DNA of 64,000 nt. Source: Vesta saturnalis. Taxonomy: Eukaryota > Arthropoda > Insecta > Coleoptera > Lampyridae. Each line of letters begins with the position of its first letter. Position 1 is the stretch's first letter. Where the stretch lies: the NCBI GenBank assembly GCA_036346205.1, contig JARFJB010002195.1:496001-560000 (forward strand). The letters run 5' to 3'. Under the pieces are notes generated by a model. It saw nothing but the letters and a program-made list of their open reading frames with translations. It had not been told where the DNA came from and ran no database searches. The position numbers and the translations under genes are program-made. Shown here one piece after another: positions 56,846 to 64,000 of this stretch.

Positions 56846-59172
56846 GTTGAGGGCATTTCCATCGACACTACAATTTTATTCAAGTAAGGCGTATAATTAT
56901 GTCAGGAAATCATTTAAAAATTTTCTTCATCCTGCCACACTTAGAAAGTGGTATACATGCATTGATGCAAATACAGGATTTACCAAAGAATCATTTAAAA
57001 TTATTAAATCTCGTGTCGATTCAGGACAGGAAGTAGTTATTAATATCACAATGGATGAAATGTTCATAATGGATCATATTTATTGGGATATACAACAATA
57101 TTATGGATATGTAGACATGGGTATTAATAACGAGATATTAATATTGATTACTATGAACGAGGGGCGGATCCAGACTTCACATGGGGGGGGGGGGCATGGA
57201 TTGATTTCTTGTTTAGGAAGGGGGGTATTGCCCAACTTAATATAAAAAAAAATTATTCGCTCATATTATGTCACATTCCTGCTTTAAATGATCTTTCGAA
57301 TCACAATATATCACATTGGCACATTCAACCATATTAAAACATCTTTAGAAATTTAGAATCACATTAAATTCTACGATAGGATAAGGATACAACATTACAA
57401 CAATTATTGAATTAGAAGTTGATTTAAACTTATTTACTAAGTACAAATGTCGATAGTCACATAGTTGACTACGTCTGAAATAGGATAGCTCTCACATATG
57501 TGGGTCAAAACAATTAGTACCCGCAAAATATTCATTTTTGGCTATGTAATTAATAGAATAATAAATCAAATAATAGTTCTTAATCATCTTTCTTAGAATC
57601 TCAAGTTCTTAGGTAATATTTTATATTTAATTTAATTTGTTTAACAAATTGAGTTTCGTAAATTCGTAAATTATGTATCTAAACTATTAACTATTAAAAA
57701 TATTCATTGGTTAGGGGGGGTCATGACCCCCCCCCCTGGATTCGCGCCTACTATGAACATGCTAAAAGTGCATTAATGTTTGTGGCAGTTGCACTTAATC
57801 AACATTGGAAGGTGCCACTAGGTTACTTTTTAATTAAAAGTTTAAGTGGAACTGAACGTGCAAACTTACTACACATATATTTACAATTAATAAGTGAAAC
57901 AGGAGCAATATGCCAGTCAACATTCAGGTTGTAACTTTAATTACCCCTCTTCAAACTTTCAGCCTTATTTCTTACATCCAAACAGGGGAGAGAAGGTATT
58001 AAGTATTATATTATGATTATTAGTTTTATAAGTATTGTTTTGTTGTAGGTGTATGTATTCTTAGATCCAAGCCACATGATCAAATTAATTCGAAATACTT
58101 TTGCCACCAAAGATTTAATTGATGATGAAGACGAACACATTAGTTGGAGGTACATTGAAAAGTTACATGAATTACAGCAAAAGGAAGGGTTGCATTGTAC
58201 AAATAAGCCAAACAATAGACATATAGATTGGGAACAAGAAAAAATGTCGGTTAGATTAGCTGTGCAAACTCTTAGTCAAAGTGTTGGAGATAGTTTAATG
58301 TATTTATCTAGATCCCACAAATACGTGAGGCCTTTCGCAGCTACTTCAAATTTCTGCAGCATTATTAACTGAACAGCAGAAATTATTATGCCAACACTTT
58401 TTTCAATTCAAAAATATGTCAGGAAAACCTAGATACACTGGAAACGCAAATAGATTATTATGTTTCATACTTGTCCAATTTAAGACTAAATACTGGGATT
58501 AACATTGTATGTTTAGAAAGAAAAACTGGTTTTTTGAGATTGATTATTTCCTTAAAAAATTCTGTAGATTTATTCAAATCCTTAGTTACTCGTACTAAAA
58601 TGAAATGTCTTCTAACATATAAATTGAGCTAGGATCACTTAGAGATATTTTTTAGTGCCATAAGGTCTCGAGGTGGTTATAATAATCCTTTTGCATATCA
58701 ACTAAGAAACTTTTAGGCAGCCATAAAATATCTGCTTCAGAAAATGCCAATTGTATCGAACTAGTAAATATTGATATTCTATATGCAAGTAGTGGAAATA
58801 AAATTCAAAATTGGACAGTAGTAGATCCAAATGAAAAACTTATTACTAATGCAGACCATGACTACTTTAAGCAAATGACTGACTTGTCAGTTTATGTAGA
58901 ACATGTAGTTCAATATATTAGTGGATTTGTTAGTTATACCTAAGGTTTCGCAAGTAATTCATTGTGAATTTTGTAAAAATCTTTTATATGGAAATCACCC
59001 ACATATGTTGACCAATATAAAAAGGGTCTGTAAACTTGTTATAGCATCCTCCGATCTCTGTAAAATGACAGAATCTAAGTTTCGCCAACGTGGTACCTTA
59101 AATACAAAATTCTATTTTTCAAAATATAAATATGGATGTATTTCAGTCAGCTTCAATAATAGAACATATTAG
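56845..59172 (+). pseudogene. P-2: second, diverged P-type (THAP9-like) transposase
   Basis: Segments in order: L-Q-F-Y-S-S-K-A-Y-N-Y-V-R-K and H-P-A-T-L-R-K-W-Y-T (56870-56960), I-T-M-D-E-M-F-I-M-D-H (first catalytic Asp, about 57053). After the MITE at 57159-57750 come L-M-F-V-A-V-A-L-N-Q-H-W-K-V-P-L-G-Y and a donor-like GTTGTAAC. Then F-L-D-P-S-H-M-I-K-L-I-R-N-T (about 58055), and S-x-D-H-L-E-I-F-F-S-A-I-R-S-R-G-G (about 58630-58675; the C-terminal acidic pair). A C-E-F-C finger-like tail (about 58965) follows. No THAP exon is visible: the 5' side is truncated at (TA)n. Clearly a different lineage from the 37112-44571 element. Confidence 0.83.
57159..57750. mobile_element. hAT-type MITE with 8-base duplication CTATGAAC
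   Basis: CTATGAAC at 57151-57158 and 57751-57758. Ends GAGGGGCGGATCCAG and, inverted, TAGGCGCGAATCCAG. G-rich tract near the left end and C-rich near the right. No ORF. The 8-base duplication and the ends fit hAT mobilisation. Confidence 0.87.
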
Positions 59173-59724
59173 TAACGATGACCTATTCAACAATCATCGA
59201 ACTCAATTAATAAAACTGGTAATTTCAAAATATGTACTTTTAAGGATTCATTATCAAACTTCTCCAGTTTCTGAAAAAAAAAAGAATATTAGAAAAAACT
59301 TACTAAATTGATTTTATTTTCAAATTAATGATATTTGATTAATACTACTTATTTATAGAAATATGTAACTTAATATTTAATATGTAGATATATTATGTAG
59401 AATTGTTGTTGATAGATTCTTATGATGTAATGTAGGTCATTATTTAAATAAAGTAAAATATAACTATTAAATACCAATCTTTTAGAACAGTTTCAGTGGG
59501 TGTTGTTTGTTAAAATAATTAGTGTTGGGCGATTATGGCCGAATAATCGATCATTCAATTATTCTAACAGAGAAACAACAGATCATTTGGTTTAGAATCG
59601 AAACCACAAGGAAATAGACTTTCAGCAAAAAAATATTGAATTGTTTTTTAAATTGAAATAAGGTGTTCATTATTTTTTACTTTATAGGATACTATATTCG
59701 ACTTTTTGCTTATTAAATATAGAC

Positions 59725-59727
<3 letters not shown>
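59173..59727. other. No gene recognised
   Basis: AT-rich 3' flank of P-2; no P end identified here. Confidence 0.45.

Positions 59728-59793
<66 letters not shown>
59728..59793. repeat. (TA)n microsatellite, left flank of the long-arm element
   Basis: About 66 bp of TA. Confidence 0.96.
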
Positions 59794-59800
<7 letters not shown>

Positions 59801-60167
59801 TGTGTCTCTTGAATTTCTGGATTTAGGGAATTCCCATGTTAAAATAAACTATTGTAAATATTGGCTCCCCTAATTATTTTACAGTAAAATGTCAAATGTA
59901 AAACTTCTTAAGGAAAAAAGGCTTCTTCTTATGTTACAATTGCATTTACATTTGGTTCATCCGTTTTCGAGAAAATTAGGAAAAACTTAAGGGCTTTTTC
60001 GTAACCGGTAACGTTAATAAGCCATGTAAGTGTCAGGATAAAAACAATAAGGAGCACAAATAAAATAAGTCTGTTATAAACAAGAAGATGATATTCTATA
60101 TAAACAAATTAATTATGAAAATTGGAAAATAAATAACAAAGAATCATCATTTCTACTATTTGATCAA

Positions 60168-62035
60168 GTGTTCAAAGGCGATTTTAATATCAATATATTT
60201 ACTCACGCTACACCTCAAGCACAATTTACTGACTTATTGTCATTTTATGGACTACAAGCAACTATAAATACACCTACAAGAGTAACTTCAACTACGCGTT
60301 CGTGTATTGACAACTTCTTTATTAGTGCGCAGATAAGCAACTTTAGTGTGCTAAATATCGATCTTCAGCTTTCGGATCATTTCTCCCAATTTTTAAAGTT
60401 AAATGTTGTTAATAGGAAAAAATTGGAAAATAGAAAAGAGCGTGTACGTCGAAGAGATTTTAGTTCCCATAATATTAATAGATTTTGTAGTTTGTTAGAG
60501 GATGAAGACTGGAAAAGTGTTTTTACTCAGACTTGCGCGGAAACTTCTTTCGAAAGTTTTAGTAACATTATACTTTACTATTTTGAGACATGTTTTCCTC
60601 ATAAGACATATTTAAAATGTAAGAAGGTTAGCACTCTTAAACGGTTGTCTAAGTCGTTAATAACATTGAAAAATAAAGTCAATATATACAATGAGTTAGC
60701 TAAAAGATATCCTCAAAAAGGGGGATCCCAATGATGTCTCGAATTATAGGGCCATTAGTTTGCTTTCAACCTTTTCTAAAATTTATGAATCGATTATATC
60801 TGCCCAACTTTCCAGTTTTTTCGTGGTAAATAATTTAATATCCTCGGATCAACATGGCTTGGTAACTGGCAAAGGCACACAAACAGCGCTGTGTGCATAT
60901 CAAAACCTAATTGTAGATGCATTGGACAGTAAAAAGATTGCGTTTGGTCTATTTATTGACTTCTCTCGTGCATTTGATTTAGTCGATCATCCAACATTGC
61001 TCTACAAACTAAATAGATATGGAATTAGAGGTATTGCACTTCAACTACTTGTATCCTACTTTCATGAGCGCTTTCAAATCGTACAAGTAAGAAATGCGTA
61101 TAGACTCCTATCTAATTACTCAAGGTATACCACAAGGGTCCATCTTAGGTCCCTTACTGTATATAATTTATTGTAATGACCTCTTACAGTACGTAAATGA
61201 TGAAAATATTCACACTATTTCCTATGCAGATGACACAAATATCTTAATTACAGGAAGAAATTTCTTCGAAACCAAAAACAATTTATACACAGCGTATGCT
61301 AAGGTTTTACACTGGGCAAAATCAAATAAATTAACATTAAATGTAACTAAAACCGTAGCAGTCCACTTCAGTATACTAGGTAGACCTGCAACACATTCCT
61401 TAACTCAATATAGCTATAACTTAAATGTAGCACATTCGGTAAAATTATTAGGTGTTGTTTTAATGAAGCTCTAAACTGGAATGAACAGATTGAAAGTGTA
61501 TGTAAAAAACTGCGCAGTGCATGCTATGCACTAAAATTTCTGTCTAACTATTGCAGTCACCATATACTGTTAGATCTGTATTACGCAAATTTTCATAGTC
61601 ATCTGAGATATGGCATATTAAATTGGGGTAATAGTAATGTAAAACGGTATTAATATTGCAAAAGTACGCGGTACGGATTTTAGCTAAACTAAATTATCGG
61701 GACTCGTGTCGTGATGCTTTTAGGAGATTAAAATATTAACAGTTGCAGCTACGTATATATACGAATTATGTTGTTTTGTTTTTAAACATAAAATACGTTC
61801 TCCAGGAACTTAGACTTCCATTCACATAATACGAGGTACAAAAATGCATTCAAGCCTGAGAAGCATCATACCAGTTTTTATCAAAAAAATTTTTATTATC
61901 TAGGATGTAAATTATTTAATACTTTAAACGACGATATCAAACAATCACAAAACATAACTATATTTAAAAAGAAAGTAAAGACATTTTTACTGTCTAAAAA
62001 TCCATACACAATTGATGAATTTTGTACAATTTAGT
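60168..62035 (+). pseudogene. Non-LTR retrotransposon (CR1/L2/Daphne-like group) endonuclease and RT
   Basis: 5'-truncated endonuclease: G-D-F-N-I-N-I (about 60177), then R-S-C-I-D-N-F-F and L-S-D-H-F-S. RT after a shift or internal deletion near 60722: N-D-V-S-N-Y-R-A-I-S-L-L, Q-H-G-L-V-T-G-K-G-T, F-I-D-F-S-R-A-F-D, then (new frame) G-I-P-Q-G-S-I-L-G-P-L and the catalytic Y-A-D-D-T (about 61225). The C-terminal thumb is R-Y-G-I-L-N-W-G and K-L-F-N-T-L-N-D-D. Followed by a (TTA)n tail at 62157-62175, the kind of simple 3' tail used by CR1/Daphne-type elements. Confidence 0.82.
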
Positions 62036-62156
62036 GTTTTAGCTTGTTATTTATGACTATAATTTGTAACTTATGATTGAAATGTAATTATGTTCTCCTT
62101 CTCTGACATTATCTCACTTTGCGATAACTTTGTTACCACAACTTGAGAAATAAACT

Positions 62157-62175
62157 ATTATTATTATTATTATTA
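62157..62175 (+). repeat. (TTA)n 3' tail of the LINE
   Basis: About six TTA units after AATAAACTA; marks the 3' end of the LINE inserted in the long-arm element. Confidence 0.8.
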
Positions 62176-62580
62176 AATCTCCGTTTGCAACTAAACAATA
62201 TTCTTCAATGGTGTAATAATTCATTTTTATAAACAAATTTTTCTTTAAAAAGTAATAAGCTGTTCCAAATAAAGTTTTAATGATGAATGAATTGTTTTTG
62301 AACAATGAGTGATTTACAATGACAATTAATAATTATTATTAGCATTGTCTGTCTAAAGCAAAACAACCTTGACCAGTTACGAAAAAGCCCTTAAGTTTTT
62401 CCTAAATTTCTCGGAAACGGATGAACCAAATGTAAATGCAATTGTAACATAAGAAGCAGCCTTTTTTCCTTAAGAAGTTTTACATTTGACATTTTACTGT
62501 AAAATAATTAGGGGAGCAAATATTTACAATAGTTTATTTTAACATGGGAATTCCCTATGTGCAGAAATTCAAGAGACACA

Positions 62581-62584
<4 letters not shown>

Positions 62585-62630
<46 letters not shown>
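62585..62630. repeat. (TA)n microsatellite, right flank of the long-arm element
   Basis: About 46 bp of TA. Confidence 0.96.
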
Positions 62631-62632
<2 letters not shown>

Positions 62633-63217
62633 TACTACCTTGCGTAGAAACTGTATCCATATGATAAAAGCCTTCCATTGATTCGAAATATTTTGGACGC
62701 TAAGAAAATAGCATTTGTGTATTTAATCAGTATATTATTAGTACAACGACTTGACCGGTAGTGGCGCTAAGCGCAATTTCTGTATATTCCTTAGGAAAAT
62801 ATTCTACTTTCAGTTCATCTTTATCCAAGTGTCCTTTGTCGCATTTGCATGTGGCAATGCCGTAAGTTTATTTTTAGCTCTATTAGTATTCTGTAATCTC
62901 TTGTATTCGTCAGTTAGTTGCAGTTTATGTTTTAAATGCAAATTGTAAGTAGGGGAGCGTTTAGTTAAATGTGCAACCAAACATGCAAATTCATATTTTC
63001 CAACATATTTTCATTCAATATTTTGATTTTCACACACAGAGAGAAACTATTGTTTAATTTATTAATATTCTATATAAGTATCTCAGACAGTATTAGTCCT
63101 TCAGTATTCGCCAAAAGGTATCTGAAGAGGTGAAGAGAAATTCATCCAAAAAATTTTTTGGTGCTAAAATCTGAAAAGCATGAAAATATCTACTATGAAA
63201 ATTGTAAATATTTATGT
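62631..63217. other. No gene recognised
   Basis: AT-rich spacer between the long-arm element and piggyBac-5. The short frame at 62751-62948 has no recognised motif. Confidence 0.45.
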
Positions 63218-63221
63218 TTAA

Positions 63222-64000
63222 CCCTTTATATCTCAACACCTCCGACTTGAAAAAAAATACTCATACATTAGAATACATCAGTCTAAACATGTAAAAAATA
63301 AAAAAAATTTGTAACATAAAATTAAAAATTTATTGAAAAAAAATTGATTGTTGCATTTCTGCAACATTGTGCAAAATGCATTCAAAAATTTTATTTTATG
63401 TGAACATTTTTAAAACAGTTATTACTTTTGTTGTAGCAAAGTCCTACACCACATTTCTCACAAATAGTTTGGGTGAATCCTCTGCATTTTGGGTATTTCC
63501 ATCGGATTCTTTTGTCAGCCCAGTTAGGCCAGTGCCCTATTTCATCTTGGAGCACTGGTTTTGGTGGCATATGCTGAGTAGGCCCTTTACGTTTTTTTTC
63601 TTCCTTCCCCAACTTCGCTCTTTCTTTTTCTATCGCCCATGTTCATTTTGCAAAGGGGTTCTGCAACTTCAAGGCGGAAGTTGGCAGGATTTAACAACTT
63701 TCCAGTTTGTTTTTGTCTCCGCATGCACACGTTTATATAATAGCCAAGCATTCGACATTATTAAATCCGAGAAATGGTAAAACATACGAATTTGCCATCT
63801 TTTGCTTCTTAGTAATATTTTTTGTCTTCCCATTATGCTATTTATCAAATCTACTCCACCCATATGTCTGTTATATTCACTTACAACAAAGGGTCGGCCA
63901 ATTTCGATGTGTGTTTTAGTAGATTTATCATACCTGCGGACCGTTGAATTAGGTTCTTCACCAGCAAATGATGATGCTAAATGAACAATTTTGTTGTCTT
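63222..64000 (-). mobile_element. piggyBac-5, right end (runs past the window)
   Basis: TTAA at 63218-63221 is followed by CCCTTTATATCTC, a piggyBac-style terminus. The transposase reads on minus towards this end, so it is the 3' end of an element whose other end lies beyond 64000. Confidence 0.83.
63391..64000 (-). pseudogene. piggyBac-5 transposase C-terminal part
   Basis: On minus from 64000: V-V-S-E-Y-N-R-H-M-G-G-V-D-L-I (third catalytic Asp, about 63855), then R-S-K-R-W-Q-I-R-M-F-Y-H, stop at 63669. In other frames the cysteine finger follows: R-W-K-Y-P-K-C-R-G-F-T-Q-T-I-C-E-K-C-G-V-G-L-C (about 63525-63450), ending C-F-K-N-V-H-I-K at 63391. One frame change near 63670. The first two Asp lie outside the window. 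Confidence 0.87.

Larger units (their letters stand above)
59796..62584. mobile_element. Element with ~205-bp inverted arms, containing a LINE
   Basis: The left arm starts ACACTGTGTCTCTTGAATTT (59797) and continues to about 60000. The right arm (62380-62583) is its complement with only about seven mismatches by eye, including CTTAAGGGCTTTTTCGTAAC at the inner edge (59985-60004). Flanked on both sides by (TA)n, so a TA target is likely but the duplication cannot be proved. The only coding content is the LINE. Confidence 0.8.

Overview
The window looks like AT-rich, repeat-dense arthropod (most likely insect) nuclear DNA. The evidence is the content: metazoan DNA transposons (piggyBac, PIF/Harbinger, hAT, P, pogo, mariner, ISL2EU-type), GIY-YIG Penelope-like elements, a Ty3/Gypsy element, non-LTR retrotransposon pieces, a tRNA-headed SINE, spliced exons with short introns, and many (TA)n arrays. 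I found no rRNA, no convincing functional tRNA, no CRISPR array and no operon. No ordinary single-copy host gene is evident. The nearest candidate is a damaged multi-exon zinc-finger gene with a recombinase-like core at 48.9-54.0 kb. The species cannot be named from this.

Layout. 0-4 kb: minus-strand SAP/SWIM/YqaJ gene of an ISL2EU-type transposon, cut in frame by piggyBac-1 (532-2857). 4.3-11.1 kb: hAT-1 split by a PIF/Harbinger (5498-8428) and by piggyBac-2 (8710-10873). 11.1-15.5 kb: two convergent Penelope-like elements. 15.5-18 kb: endonuclease of a non-LTR element, then a pogo-like tail split by a Harbinger-like remnant. 18.4-23.4 kb: decayed Ty3/Gypsy with two MITEs inside. 24.3-25.6 kb: 5'-truncated piggyBac-3. 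25.9-26.4 kb: C-terminal fragment of the recombinase-like family. 26.7-29.1 kb: CGGBP1-like hAT-2. 29.1-32.9 kb: a terminal-inverted-repeat element with a spliced DDE-type transposase I cannot assign to a named superfamily. 33.9-36.0 kb: two ISL2EU/DDE_Tnp_4 remnants. 37.1-44.6 kb: P element with recognisable TIRs and target duplication, carrying piggyBac-4 (37330-40002) and a SINE/MITE patch. 44.6-54.0 kb: two overlapping partial copies of the recombinase-like gene, with a second near-identical piece of P between them and a mariner in an intron. 56.8-59.2 kb: a second, diverged P element with a hAT-type MITE inside. 59.8-62.6 kb: an element with ~205-bp inverted arms carrying a LINE. 63.2 kb to the end: piggyBac-5.

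Almost every transposase ORF has frameshifts or stops, so most elements look immobile as assembled. Several target-site duplications are nevertheless exact. Removing piggyBac-1 or the Harbinger rejoins the host ORF in frame, so the relative insertion order can be read. One part (46.1-47.0 kb) shows clustered one-base deletions against its duplicate, so some frameshifts may be assembly errors rather than decay.

Coordinates of degenerate elements are approximate unless a target duplication is given. Family names rest on recognised motifs read by eye; no database search was run.
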